A DNA stretch of 64,000 bases from Draconibacterium sp. (GTDB taxonomy: Bacteria > Bacteroidota > Bacteroidia > Bacteroidales > Prolixibacteraceae). The notes below the pieces were generated by a model, which was given only the letters and a program-made list of their open reading frames with translations, ran no database searches and was not told the origin of the DNA. Every line of letters starts with the position of its first letter. Position 1 is the stretch's first letter. The position numbers and the translations under genes are program-made. The stretch covers positions 1 to 64,000 of the forward strand of contig JADIYN010000020.1 of assembly GCA_016705335.1 (NCBI GenBank), in the 5' to 3' direction. Positions 47,428 to 57,229 of this stretch are shown piece after piece.

Positions 47428-48539
47428 ATGAAGCCAAAAACTCAGTTTATTATTCTGCTTGCGTTTATTCTTTTTGCGGGTTGTCAGCAGCAAAAGCCCA
47501 TTGTGAATAAATTGGATGAAATAAAGCCTACAACCTCGATTTTAACTGGGGCGACGGCGGGCCGAATGCTTTTGCAGCGCCTGGTTTATGGGCCGATGCA
47601 TCACCTGAGGAACATATAAAATGGTACAAAGATTTGGGTGTAAATACAATACAAACTTTCATAGTTTCCTGTAACGGATACGCCTGGTACAAAAATGGTG
47701 TTGTACCCGAACAACCGGGTTTGAAATATGATTTCCTAAAAGAAATGGTACGTTTGGGGCACAAAGAAGGAATAAAAGTAATGGGTTATTTATGTATTGG
47801 TTCAAATGTTCGCTGGGGATTGGAAAACCCTGATTACAGTTATGGGATTCCTGCCGATCGCCACATTCCGTTTACACAGAAATACCTCAGTTATCTGGAT
47901 ACTTTAATTCGCGATGCAGTGGCAATAACCGGAATTGACGGTTTTATGATTGATTGGTTTTATCAACCCAACCGAAGCAGTAATAACGGAAAATGGCTTG
48001 ACAGTGAGAAAATTCGGTATGAAGAGTTGATGAAAAAACCTTTTCCGGGTGAAGAAAACCTTTCAGAGCTTGAATACAACGAATACAGTCGCAAAGCAAT
48101 TGAAGCTTGCTGGAATGTAATACACACTGCCGCAAAGGAAACAAATCCCAATTGTATTATTTGGCTCACCTGTTTTGATATCACACATCCTCACATTGTA
48201 AATTCGAAAATGTTCCAGGAAATCGACTGGCTGATGAACGAAGAGGGCGACATCAACAAAATTGATTCGATTAAAAGTATGGTTGGTAAAAACACGCGGT
48301 TAATTACCTGTTTGGCCAGCTGGAATAAAAAAGACGCAAAAACTGTTGTTGCTGACGCTGTGAAAACCGGAGTTGGTTTGTATGGTTTTGTTAAACCTGA
48401 TAGCACGTCACTTTTACCGCCAATTGCACAATTTCTTTCTCAGCCAATCGACAGTTTCACAGGAGACAACCGCAATATTGCGACCTTGGCCAGAGTGTAC
48501 AATAATTTACCGCTGGATTATGTGAAAAACGAAGAGTAA
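47428..48539 (+). CDS. Glycoside-hydrolase-like lipoprotein, (beta/alpha)8-type (one frameshift near 47537)
   Basis: Lipoprotein leader FIILLAFILFAGCQQQ with the lipobox Cys. One base is missing near 47537; after repair the start reads FNWGDGGPNAFAAPGLWADA, then HIKWYKDLGVNTIQTFIVSCNGYAWYKNG. The rest is open: RLGHKEGIKVMGYLCIGSN, ITGIDGFMIDWFYQPNRSS, CIIWLTCFDITHP, IDWLMNEEGD, TGVGLYGFVKPDS. This strand-helix alternation and the GIDGFMIDWF motif (a possible catalytic Asp) are those of GH29/GH-like TIM barrels. About 370 residues. The exact family is uncertain, and no reaction is claimed beyond probable glycoside or sugar binding. Confidence 0.65.
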
Positions 48540-48812
48540 TTTGCGTTTAGTTTACCTGATTCTAAAATTTTCTCACACAAATTTTGAAATAGCATTAAAA
48601 AATACTTTACAAAGGAATTCAGTTTTGTGCTTGAAATTGTGGTAGTTACGTGTTAATGTTTTGTATCTTTCTTATTTATTAATGTGATAAATATTTTTTT
48701 GTTTAAGCATTGAAGAGTATTATTTAAACAAAATACAAATTTGTCTGTTTATACATTCGAGATATTAAAATATGGAAACATTTTCCGATAGCGGAAACAA
48801 AACACGAAAGCT

Positions 48813-49547
48813 ATGAAAGACGAGTTAGTTTTAACAAAAGTAAATGGGAAAGCCAATGGCAGCGCCAAAATTAATGGGAATGGCCATGGTAGGATTGAGA
48901 TAAAGGATTTCGAGTTATTTGGAGATAATCACATCGGGACTTCCATCGAAACTCCAATGCGTGAAAATGCATTCGAAATATCGGATGATGAAAAAATTTT
49001 AATCATCGAAGATAAATTCCGCGAAATAATGGAAACAATGGGCCTGGATTTAACTGACGACAGTTTGCGGGGAACACCGCACCGGGTGGCCAAAATGTTT
49101 ATAAAGGAAGTATTTTACGGATTGAATCCGGCGAACAAGCCTAAAATTTCAGTTTTCGAAAACAAATTCAAATACAACGAAATGTTGGTGGAAAAAAACA
49201 TTAACATGAACTCAACCTGCGAGCACCACTTTTTACCCATAGTTGGTAAGGCGCATGTGGCTTATATTTCCAACGGAGAAGTAATTGGGTTGAGTAAAAT
49301 TAACCGCATTGTCGATTATTACGCCCGTCGGCCTCAGGTTCAGGAAAGGTTGACGGTTCAAATTTCAAACGAACTTAAAACAATTTTAAAAACCGAAGAT
49401 GTTGCAATTGTGATTGATGCCAAACACATGTGCGTTTCTTCACGCGGAATTCAGGATGAAAGCAGCAGCACAGTTACTGCCGAATATTCAGGCAAATTCA
49501 AAGATAAAGCAGTTAGGGATGAGTTTTTGAGATATTTGGAATTGTAG
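48813..49547 (+). CDS. folE: GTP cyclohydrolase I
   Basis: 244 residues. Converts GTP to 7,8-dihydroneopterin triphosphate, the first step to folate or other pterins. The catalytic core starts near residue 65 (IIEDKFREIMETMGLDLTDDSLRGTPHRVAKMF). Zinc and active-site residues are in STCEHHFLPIVGKAHVAYI, DYYARRPQVQERLT and DAKHMCVSSRGI. The Cys, His and Cys ligands are all in place. The first 55 residues are a Gly/Asn/Lys-rich, low-complexity leader (KVNGKANGSAKINGNGHGR) that the core does not need. The internal methionine at MRENAFEIS would give a normal-length protein, so the true start is not certain. It is 273 bp from the gene before. Confidence 0.92.
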   Translation: MKDELVLTKVNGKANGSAKINGNGHGRIEIKDFELFGDNHIGTSIETPMRENAFEISDDEKILIIEDKFREIMETMGLDLTDDSLRGTPHRVAKMFIKEVFYGLNPANKPKISVFENKFKYNEMLVEKNINMNSTCEHHFLPIVGKAHVAYISNGEVIGLSKINRIVDYYARRPQVQERLTVQISNELKTILKTEDVAIVIDAKHMCVSSRGIQDESSSTVTAEYSGKFKDKAVRDEFLRYLEL

Positions 49548-49700
49548 AAAAAAACAAAAAATAATGGTACTTAATAGGAGAGGAATTTTAAAAATAAACT
49601 TGTTACAACTACATTAAGTATTTAAGTTTATGTGTAAATGAACTTTGTAAACTGCGGAATTTCGCCATTAAATTGGCTTATTCAGCGCTTTGGAAAAAAA

Positions 49701-49724
49701 GAAGCCCGGCAAAAACCGGGCTTC
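49701..49724 (-). terminator. Terminator of the BNR-propeller gene
   Basis: The stem gaagcccgg / ccgggcttc is followed on the minus strand by a run of seven T. It lies 33 bp beyond the stop codon at 49757. Confidence 0.85.
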
Positions 49725-49756
49725 TCAATTGTAATTTGTCAATATTCAAAACTACA

Positions 49757-52700
49757 TTATTCTTTCCAAACTGGTAATCTGCCCGGTGTCCAGGGAGCTC
49801 CAATTTTGTTGAGTTCAGCTTCCAATGCCGGAATATCAGTTTCAACTATCCGTTTTAAGGCCTCCAAAACAGGAGGGAATTCCTCTTTTAAAATTTCGAA
49901 ATTCTGCTTTTCTGTTGTTGTAATTCCGCTTGTCGATCCCATGTGTGTGTAGGTAATTGTTCCTAATCGCGAATTAAGCGGAACCTCAGCCGGAGGTGTT
50001 TCTTCAGCACTGGCTTTTGCCTTAACCCCGCTCATTTTGAAATTAAGATCTTCCAGTTCTTTTCCCAATGCACGTGCTTTGTTCATCAATTCCTGGCTTG
50101 TTCCGGGAGTTGAATAAATTGCCTGTTTGATATTTTCAATTTTCGTACTTGTTTCATCAATCATTCTGCCGGTTCCTACTACTGCAATGGCAAGCTTACT
50201 TACATTTTTAGCAAATTCTACATTCTCATTGTAGTTTTCAGCCGGAAGTGTAGTGTTATCCAGTTTTTTACAGGTGAATTCCACAGGTTCAACCAAATTT
50301 GTCAATTCGCCTTCGTGCCACATTTGCAGTCCAACTTTATATTTACCAGGCATCACCAAAATGCCACTTCCGCCACCCCGGCGACCCCGGCGTCCACTTT
50401 CAGCAATTGGGCTAAAACTTCCGCTTACACTAACACTTGTTGGCATTGAATAACGCAAATCCCAGTTAATGCGGCTCAATCCTTTTGAAGGTGCAGTTGT
50501 CAGCTGGCGGACAACATTTCCGGTTGCATCATAAATTGTAAATATTAAATGCGATTTTTCTTCTTTTTCTTCAAGTTCCATTTCCCTCCAGGTTGGTTGC
50601 GGAATTGGTTTCCCATCTTTAAATAATTTCTTTTCTTCATCTTTCCTCAACTGTTCTTTAGTTTTTGGAACTTCATTTAAATAATAGGTAAATGTTGCCC
50701 CAAAATCAGGATTATCAGAAGAAAAATAGGTACTTCCCTGGTTACCTTTGCCGCTTGTTTGTGCAAACATCAGTGCATCCTTTACAGGGAAAATGGTTGC
50801 TTTCGTTTCTTTTAGTTCTTCCGAAATTTTTCGAAGCGGACTATAATTATCGAGAATATAAAAACCACGGCCAAATGTTGCCAAAACCAAATCGCATTCG
50901 CGTTCCTGAATGGCAATATCGAAAACTGCAATGGTTGGCAAACCCGATTTTAGCTGAACCCAGTTTTTACCTCCGTCAATTGTGAAAAACACACCAAATT
51001 CAGTTCCGGCAAATAAAAGATCAGGATTTACAAAATCCTGAACAATTGTGTGAACAGTTCCGTTTTCAGGAAGGTTTCCGCTAATTGAAACCCAGGTTTT
51101 TCCCTTGTCAGTACTTTTTAAAATGTAGGGTTTGAAATCATCGTTTTTCAGGTTGTCAAATGTTGCATAAACAACGTTTTCATTAAAACGATCCGCAAGT
51201 AAATCGCTTACATAGGTATATTGCGGAATACCTGCAAATGATTTTACCTGCGACCATGAATCACCACCATTTTCGGTTACCGAAATCACGCCGTCATCAG
51301 TTCCGGCATATAAAAGTCCTTCTTTCAATTTCGATTCTTCGAGCGCTACAATTGTTCCCCACAGCGAAGTTGAAATATCTTTGGCAACTGCATCCGCAGG
51401 CCAGTATTTACCCATCACAGGGAAACTGTTCCGGTCAACCTGAGCTGTTAAATCATCGCTGATAACTGTCCATGAATCACCCCTGTCTTCGCTCTTAAAA
51501 ACTTTATTTGCAGCCATATACAAGCGTGTTCCTTTGTGCGGGCTAACAAACATTGGTGTATTCCAATTCCACTTGTATGTTAATTCACCTTTTCTTTCGG
51601 TCGGCCTGATATCAATTCTTTCGCCACTTTTTCTATCGAACCGCGCAACATTTCCGTATTGCGATTCGCTGTAAACAATATCCGGATTGTCAGGATCGGT
51701 TGCTGCCCAAAAACCATCGCCACCAACGGTTACAAACCAATCATCATTTATAACACCATCACGGTTTGTGTTCATTGATGGTCCACCCATACTGTTATTG
51801 TCCTGTGTGCCGCCATAAACATAATAGAACGGTTCGGCGTTGTCAACGTTAACCCTGTAAAACTGAGTTACAGGAAGGTTTTCTTTAAAATCGAAAGTTT
51901 TACCGGCATCCCAGGTTTCGTAAATCCCGCCATCGCCGCCAATTATGTAGTGCTCAGTGTCTTGCGGGTCAATCCATATGGCGTGGTCATCAACATGTCT
52001 GCCATCGGTACTGATTGTTGTCCAGGTTTTACCGCCATCTTTTGTAAAACGAGAAACAGTTTCTGTTGAATATACTTTATCAACATCTTTTGGGTCGCAC
52101 ACAATTTCGTTGTAATACTGACCGCTTGAAGCATAATCGCCCATTTTTTCCCAGCTTTCACCTTTATTTACTGAACGGTAAAAACCACTTTTCCCTTCGG
52201 CAGCTTCCATAATAATGTAAACAACATTTGCATCTACCGGAGAAACATCGATTCCCATTCCGCCAATATCAACTTTTGGTAAACCTTCCATAATTTTCCG
52301 CCAGTTTTCGCCACCATCTGTTGATTTATAAACTGCTGATTCCGGTCCTCCACCAATTTTCGAGAATGAAGTTCTGCGTCGTTGTTCCGAAGTAGCGTAC
52401 ATAATATCAGGATTCGAAGGATCCATTTTTACATTGTTAACGCCGGTGTTCTCGCTGATTTCCAAAACTTTTTTCCATGTTATACCGCCGTCTTTTGTTT
52501 TATACAATCCGCGCTCGGCACCCGACCCCCAGGCAGATCCTTCTGTTGCAACAAAAACTATATCTGAATTTCGCGGGTCGATTGCGATACCTCCAATTTG
52601 CCGGCTTTCTTTCAAACCCATGTTTTTGAATGATTTACCACCGTCGAGCGATTTGTAAATCCCATCACCATAACCCAACGCACGTTGATGGTTATTTTCG

Positions 52701-53062
52701 CCGGTTCCCACCCAAATTACATTGTAATTGTTTGGGTCTATTTCAACATCGGCAATTGAATATGCACCGTAATTATCGAAAATAGGTGACCAGGTTGTTC
52801 CGTTGTTTGTGGTTTTCCAAACATGCCCACTGGCAACAGCGACGTAATATTCTTTTGTGTTTTTCGGGTTAACGGCAAAGTCGGCAATTCTGCCACTTGC
52901 CCATGCAGGTCCGATACTTCGGAATTTTAAACTGCTTACTAAGCCGCTGTTGATGAACGCTTTTTCTTCATCCTTTTTTTCATCTTCTTTCTCTTTTTGT
53001 TTTGCAAATGCTACCGTTGAAGAAAGCAATACTGCAACCATAAACCATACAAATTTTCTCAT
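49757..53062 (-). CDS. Large secreted VPS10/BNR-repeat protein (1,101 aa)
   Basis: Signal peptide MRKFVWFMVAVLLSSTVAFA. About the first 750 residues form two propellers with repeated WKTTNNGTTW / YKTKDGGITW / STDKGKTWVSI Asp-box motifs, each preceded by DPNNYNVIWVGTGENN-like strands. This is the sortilin/VPS10-like glycosyl-hydrolase group common in Bacteroidota. The C-terminal third has a beta domain (LRRINWDLRYSMPTSV-like, GILVMPGKYKVGLQMW) and a helical end (IVETDIPALEAELNKIG). It has no T9SS tail and probably stays in the periplasm or on the surface. Relatives are annotated as glycosyl hydrolases, but no reaction is proven. A terminator follows the gene. Confidence 0.82.
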   Translation of the reverse strand: MRKFVWFMVAVLLSSTVAFAKQKEKEDEKKDEEKAFINSGLVSSLKFRSIGPAWASGRIADFAVNPKNTKEYYVAVASGHVWKTTNNGTTWSPIFDNYGAYSIADVEIDPNNYNVIWVGTGENNHQRALGYGDGIYKSLDGGKSFKNMGLKESRQIGGIAIDPRNSDIVFVATEGSAWGSGAERGLYKTKDGGITWKKVLEISENTGVNNVKMDPSNPDIMYATSEQRRRTSFSKIGGGPESAVYKSTDGGENWRKIMEGLPKVDIGGMGIDVSPVDANVVYIIMEAAEGKSGFYRSVNKGESWEKMGDYASSGQYYNEIVCDPKDVDKVYSTETVSRFTKDGGKTWTTISTDGRHVDDHAIWIDPQDTEHYIIGGDGGIYETWDAGKTFDFKENLPVTQFYRVNVDNAEPFYYVYGGTQDNNSMGGPSMNTNRDGVINDDWFVTVGGDGFWAATDPDNPDIVYSESQYGNVARFDRKSGERIDIRPTERKGELTYKWNWNTPMFVSPHKGTRLYMAANKVFKSEDRGDSWTVISDDLTAQVDRNSFPVMGKYWPADAVAKDISTSLWGTIVALEESKLKEGLLYAGTDDGVISVTENGGDSWSQVKSFAGIPQYTYVSDLLADRFNENVVYATFDNLKNDDFKPYILKSTDKGKTWVSISGNLPENGTVHTIVQDFVNPDLLFAGTEFGVFFTIDGGKNWVQLKSGLPTIAVFDIAIQERECDLVLATFGRGFYILDNYSPLRKISEELKETKATIFPVKDALMFAQTSGKGNQGSTYFSSDNPDFGATFTYYLNEVPKTKEQLRKDEEKKLFKDGKPIPQPTWREMELEEKEEKSHLIFTIYDATGNVVRQLTTAPSKGLSRINWDLRYSMPTSVSVSGSFSPIAESGRRGRRGGGSGILVMPGKYKVGLQMWHEGELTNLVEPVEFTCKKLDNTTLPAENYNENVEFAKNVSKLAIAVVGTGRMIDETSTKIENIKQAIYSTPGTSQELMNKARALGKELEDLNFKMSGVKAKASAEETPPAEVPLNSRLGTITYTHMGSTSGITTTEKQNFEILKEEFPPVLEALKRIVETDIPALEAELNKIGAPWTPGRLPVWKE

Positions 53063-53288
53063 GTTTTATTTTTTATATTGAATTTAATTTCGATTCGGTA
53101 AAAGTTGGTTTTAAAAGTCGTAAAAAATACAATAATAAATAGGGTTGAAATAAGATAAAAGTCACAAACAGGATAAATGAGATTAAAATCTAACCCTATT
53201 TATTAACACTGCTTAATTTTTAGTAATGATATGAAGAAAACAACCCTATGATTTTACCCACGCAAGTATTTTTGAACTTATCCAAAAT

Positions 53289-53990
53289 TTATTTTTTTAT
53301 TTGATACAACCGCCACCACGGGGTTGTTGGCGATTCGTGGTGTTCCCAGTGGTATCCAAAAAAGTAACACGAAAGCATTGCCCACAAATGATTACGTTTT
53401 TGGGTGCGTGAGTTATGCGGGTTCATTTTGGTGGAAAATGGGCGACGATGGGGCAAATAAGTCCCAAAGAAAAAGAGTTGCAAAGTTGCCAGAATTGCAG
53501 GTACAACCCAGAATGAAAGTAATTGTGATTCGGAAAACCACATTAAAAGAACATTGAATGTTACGGCCATCAACAATATTTGCCACCAGGTTGTATAGTT
53601 TTTCAGAAAAATAAACCACCAAATAAAAAAATTATTGCTGCGGGGTGAAAAATCAGGATCTTGTTCAGTAGCTGGAAAACGGTGGTGTAAATAATGTTTT
53701 TTGGAAAGTACTTTGAACGACAAAAAGGCAAACAAAGTGGTTGCCAAATGACCGATAAAATTATTCAAACCGCGATTTTTTGCGACAACACCATGCATTG
53801 CATCATGAGCTGTAATAAACAGGCCTGTGTATAAATAGGTTTGAAGTAAAACATGAAAATAGAAGAGCGGATCGAGAAAATTAAAATCAACGAAAAGCAG
53901 GCAGTAAATTAAATGACCGGCCCAAAAATAATGATTGTTATTGCAATAAATATTCCCACAATAAATTGTTTTGGGAAATTTAAAGATTTC
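53289..53990 (-). CDS. CrtW-like membrane beta-carotene ketolase / fatty acid hydroxylase family protein (frameshift near 53930)
   Basis: Three histidine clusters of the membrane di-iron family are present: HDAMHG near 53800, HYLHHRFPATEQDPDF and YHWEHHESPTTPWWRL near the end. This set and the PWWRL ending resemble beta-carotene ketolases (CrtW) more than desaturases. Hydrophobic helices (FNVLLMWFSESQLLSFWVVPAILATLQLFFFG) span the membrane. Reading upstream, TYLYTGLFITA continues in frame to FWAGHLIYCLLFVDFNF; before that a T is missing near 53930, and KQFIVGIFIAITIII belongs to the protein. No ATG is visible for the true start, which lies just behind the response-regulator stop at 54008. Pigment modification is the likely role. 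Confidence 0.7.
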   Translation of the reverse strand, partial: EIFKFPKTIYCGNIYCNNNHYFWAGHLIYCLLFVDFNFLDPLFYFHVLLQTYLYTGLFITAHDAMHGVVAKNRGLNNFIGHLATTLFAFLSFKVLSKKHYLHHRFPATEQDPDFSPRSNNFFIWWFIFLKNYTTWWQILLMAVTFNVLLMWFSESQLLSFWVVPAILATLQLFFFGTYLPHRRPFSTKMNPHNSRTQKRNHLWAMLSCYFFGYHWEHHESPTTPWWRLYQIKK

Positions 53991-54007
53991 TGAGTTATGA
54001 AAAAACT

Positions 54008-54757
54008 TTAGAAACTTAAAACTTCTTTAAGGTTTTTATATCCGGTTTTACTTACTTTCAATTTTGTTTTATCGTGCAGAATAACAATGTACGACTCTTT
54101 TTCGTATTGCTGGATTTCGTTGATTTGCGACACTTTAACAATGTACGAACGATGAATTCGAACAAATTCTTTTGGATCAAGTGAGGCTTCGAAATAGTGC
54201 ATTGTTTTTTGTTTCATGTGCCGGCCTTCGGCAGTATATATCATTACATAATCGTCCATCGATTCGATATAACGAATTTGATCGACAGGAATAATATGGA
54301 TTTTATGTCGATCTTTTACAACTACTCTGTCTAAAACGTCTTCTTTCGGAAAGTTTTCTATTTTTTCGGCAACATCAGAAACTACACCCTCTTTTTGTAT
54401 GCGATCTACAACTTTATCGACAGCTTCAAGAAGCCTGTCTTTTGAATATGGTTTTAAAAGATAATCAGCCGCATTAAATTCAAAAGCCTTTATCGCATAC
54501 TGATCATAGGCAGTTGCGAAAATAATTTGAGGCTTGTGTTCAAGCAGTTCAAGCAATTCGAAACCTGTAATTTTTGGCATTTGAATATCCAGAAAAACCA
54601 AATCAGGTTTCAATTCATTAATCATTTTTACGCCTTCGAAACCATTTTCGCACTCGGCAATAATTTCAATTTTATCATTTCCTTTAAGAAAAGATTTCAT
54701 CAGGTTACGCGCTAATTCTTCGTCTTCGACAATTATGGTACGCAATTTTTCGAACAT
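54008..54757 (-). CDS. LytTR-family response regulator
   Basis: 249 residues. Receiver domain with TIIVEDEELARNLM, the phosphorylated Asp in LVFLDIQMPKITG, FATAYDQYAI and LLKPYSKDRL. The LytTR DNA-binding domain starts near residue 145 (RVVVKDRHKIHIIPVDQIRYIESMDDYVMIYTAEGRH, FVRIHRSYIVKVSQIN). It sits 1 bp behind the histidine-kinase stop (after repair), so translation is coupled. The CrtW-like gene follows on the same strand. No operator is apparent in the window. Confidence 0.92.
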   Translation of the reverse strand: MFEKLRTIIVEDEELARNLMKSFLKGNDKIEIIAECENGFEGVKMINELKPDLVFLDIQMPKITGFELLELLEHKPQIIFATAYDQYAIKAFEFNAADYLLKPYSKDRLLEAVDKVVDRIQKEGVVSDVAEKIENFPKEDVLDRVVVKDRHKIHIIPVDQIRYIESMDDYVMIYTAEGRHMKQKTMHYFEASLDPKEFVRIHRSYIVKVSQINEIQQYEKESYIVILHDKTKLKVSKTGYKNLKEVLSF

Positions 54758-54758
54758 T

Positions 54759-55810
54759 TTATTTTATTTTTTGTGGAATAGTCAAAGTTACAGTAAATTC
54801 TTTTTTGTTGTCGGCTAATTTTAGCAAATATGGGTTTCCATATATAATTTGCAACCTGTCGCGAATATTGTGCAAACCAATTCCTTCACCTTTTTCGAAA
54901 TTACATTTGCATCATACGGATTACTGATTATTATTTGTAAAAATTCTTCGGTGCACGTGCAAACTGTTTTGATTTCAACTGGTTCAGTAGCTTCATATAC
55001 TCCATACTTTATGGCATTTTCATAAAGTGGTTGTAAAATCATGTTTGGTATTTCGGCATTCAAACAATTATTATCAATTTCAAAGGTTGGCATTAATTTA
55101 CTACCGAACCTTACTTTTTCGATTTGTAAATACAGTTTGTTATTCTCCAGTTCCTGTTTGAAAGTTACTTTTTCTTTTTGATCATGTTTTAAGGAATAAC
55201 GCATCAATTGCGAAAGATTAATTACCATTTCCTGTGCCCGTGCCGGATCTGACATGGTTAAGGAAGAAATACTGTTTAAACTGTTGAATAAAAAATGGGG
55301 ATTTATTTGTGATTTTAAGGCATGGAGTTCTGCCTCTTTTACAAGCGATAACAATTTTCCTTCGTTAAGAACTTTTTCCTTAAAACTCTGATAATAGTTA
55401 ACTGCATAAAAGAATACAACAAAAATAAAATACATCATATAACCACCAAAAACACGGTTTACCATTCCGTGCTTCATCCATGTCTCAGCTTCAGGATGTA
55501 TCAATTTAATAATAACAACGCCAAGATACATCCATATAAAAACAATGATTGTTGCTGCTATTAAATGCGCAAAAATTATGCGATACGCACTATTGTTTTC
55601 AAGGGTTGTGTATTTTATTACATACCATATTGAAGCGCCAACCAGCGCATAAATAATGATGAATGAAAAGACCTCTACTATTGCAATCTGAAAATCGATG
55701 CCATTTGCAAAAACAGAAACAAGCACCATGACGATTGAAGCTACGAACCAAAATAAGCCGTAAAAAATAGTAAGTCGTGGATTTGTAATAAAAGGGTGGC
55801 GAAGTTCCAT
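54759..55810 (-). CDS. LytS-type sensor histidine kinase (one frameshift near 54890)
   Basis: About 350 residues. Four hydrophobic segments make a membrane sensor (LTIFYGLFWFVASIVMVLVSVFA, AIVEVFSFIIIYALVGASIWYVI, FAHLIAATIIVFIWMYLGVVII, VFGGYMMYFIFVVFFYAV). Then comes the His_kinase domain with the phospho-acceptor in HALKSQINPHFLFNSLNSISSL and the ATPase start in PNMILQPLYENAIKYGV. Near 54890 an A run is one base short; the repaired end reads GEGIGLHNIRDRLQIIYGNP, a normal G-box. It is the partner of the LytTR regulator directly downstream and lies 3 bp behind the LiaF-like gene. Confidence 0.9.
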
Positions 55811-55813
55811 GCT

Positions 55814-56527
55814 TTAGAAATGTTTGATTTCAACTCCACCAAAGGCAGAAAACCCTCTGATTATTAAAGTTTTTGAAGGATTTGAAACTATCTGTCCAAA
55901 AGTTGAACCCCGTTTGTCGGTAAACGCTCCGAAAATAGCAGTAACCTCATTTTTAATTGTCCAGTCTGGCGGAACTTTAAAACTGCACCCTCCAAAAACA
56001 CATACACACTCAATCATGGCACCATTTTCAGAAAGTTGCGCCTGGCGTAAATCGTATTCAGTACCCCCAAACATTGAAGTTGTTTTTCCTCCTAAAAAAT
56101 TCAGGGAGTTAATGAAAATTTCGCGCCCGCCAAAAACCACAAAATCATCGAAATAATCCATGCCTTCCTTGCTTTTTTCGGTATTAAAATATGGTTCTCC
56201 TTTTTTGCGTCCGTGCGTAACCAGCATTATTATTCCAATACTTATTATAATTACCGGCCAGCCTATCTGCCGCAATGCTCTTGGTATTTCGTAAACCTCG
56301 TCGATCAGGAAAAAACCACCCACAAGAACTAAAACTGTTCCCGTAGTTTTATTTCCGCCAATTATTGAAAAAACGCCAATGCCAATTAACAGCATTTGCC
56401 ATGAGATGAAAATATCTTCCCAGGCATCCGGTATAATATCTAATCTTTCAAGAATCCACAACCCCCCGATTGCAATAAGGAAAATCCCCAAATACACCCT
56501 TTTATTTTCTGACACACGGTTTTCCAT
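55814..56527 (-). CDS. LiaF-like membrane protein (DUF5668 + LiaF C-terminal domain)
   Basis: 237 residues. The first half has four membrane segments in the DUF5668 pattern (YLGIFLIAIGGLWILERL, WQMLLIGIGVFSII, GTVLVLVGGFFLIDEV, WPVIIISIGIIMLV). The second half is the LiaF-type beta-helix (FDDFVVFGGREIFINS, TSMFGGTEYDLRQAQLSENGAMIECVCVFGGCSFKVP, EVTAIFGAFTDKRG, FSAFGGVEIKHF). LiaF proteins repress envelope-stress two-component systems. Here the gene stands 3 bp before the LytS-type kinase, so a sensor-inhibitor role is likely. Such small operons are widespread in Bacteroidota. Confidence 0.85.
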   Translation of the reverse strand: MENRVSENKRVYLGIFLIAIGGLWILERLDIIPDAWEDIFISWQMLLIGIGVFSIIGGNKTTGTVLVLVGGFFLIDEVYEIPRALRQIGWPVIIISIGIIMLVTHGRKKGEPYFNTEKSKEGMDYFDDFVVFGGREIFINSLNFLGGKTTSMFGGTEYDLRQAQLSENGAMIECVCVFGGCSFKVPPDWTIKNEVTAIFGAFTDKRGSTFGQIVSNPSKTLIIRGFSAFGGVEIKHF

Positions 56528-56561
56528 AATTTCTGTATTAATTTGATTTAATGTATTTTAT

Positions 56562-56935
56562 TCAAATTTTGCGAACAATTAATGCTATTCCTAAAGCTAC
56601 CAACAATACCGGAAAAACATTGAGAACGTAAGTCCTGGCAAAACAAATATTTTAGGAAGCAAAAAGATTCCGCCAATTACAATCAAAACTATTCCGGCCG
56701 AACGTTTACCGGCCATCAATACCAAACCCACAATAATTAAAATCATTGGCCACGAGAAAATAAAGTGGGTTAAATCACTAAACATGTTTTTGAATGGAAA
56801 GAAAATGTTTTGAAGGTAAAAATTCGGCCATTCAATATAAATCCCGATTTTTCGCAAAAGCCACAAAGAACCTATTCCGATTAAAACAAAGGCTAAAACT
56901 ACTCTTGAATTCCTATTTTCAGGTTTGTTTTCCAT
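56562..56935 (-). CDS. DUF5668 membrane protein (frameshift near 56620)
   Basis: The written frame gives 112 residues with a strange end (FRYCW). Adding one base after MFF gives PVLLVALGIALIVRKI and a stop at 56562, about 124 residues. Four membrane segments (VVLAFVLIGIGSLWLLRKI, FIFSWPMILIIVGLVLM, AGIVLIVIGGIFLLPKI, VLLVALGIALIV) repeat the N-terminal half of the LiaF-like neighbour, without its beta domain. It is the first gene of the kinase/regulator cluster, 35 bp upstream of the LiaF-like gene. A role as accessory sensor is inferred. Confidence 0.75.
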
Positions 56936-57166
56936 GACGTTTTATTGATAGTTTTGAGTTTCAAATATATCAATTCATGGCAAATCACAGTTACTTAACA
57001 TTCGGTTAACATAGGATATGAATCGGTGAAAAGAGTTTTTGGTGTTAGAAAGAGTATTTTGACTTTATTTTCAAAACTGATATTGGACAATTTAAAATGT
57101 TGAGCATTAGCCGGAATTAATAATTATTTTCCAAAAGTAAATTTTATAATTGTTTTAAAATGAATC

Positions 57167-57212
57167 TTCAAACTCAAAATTCAAGTAATATAAATTGAAT
57201 TTTGAGTTTGAA
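57167..57212. terminator. Perfect 18-bp inverted repeat downstream of glnS
   Basis: ttcaaactcaaaattcaa and ttgaattttgagtttgaa with a 10-base loop. It is 18 bp beyond the glnS stop on the minus strand. It is AT-rich and has no clear T run, so it may be a terminator or an RNA-stability hairpin. Confidence 0.6.
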
Positions 57213-57229
57213 AACCTGGAAATTGAGAA

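Noticed and set aside
53289..53990. Plain fatty acid desaturase
   Set aside because: The histidine spacing and PWWRL ending fit CrtW-type ketolases better, though the two families are related and certainty is limited.
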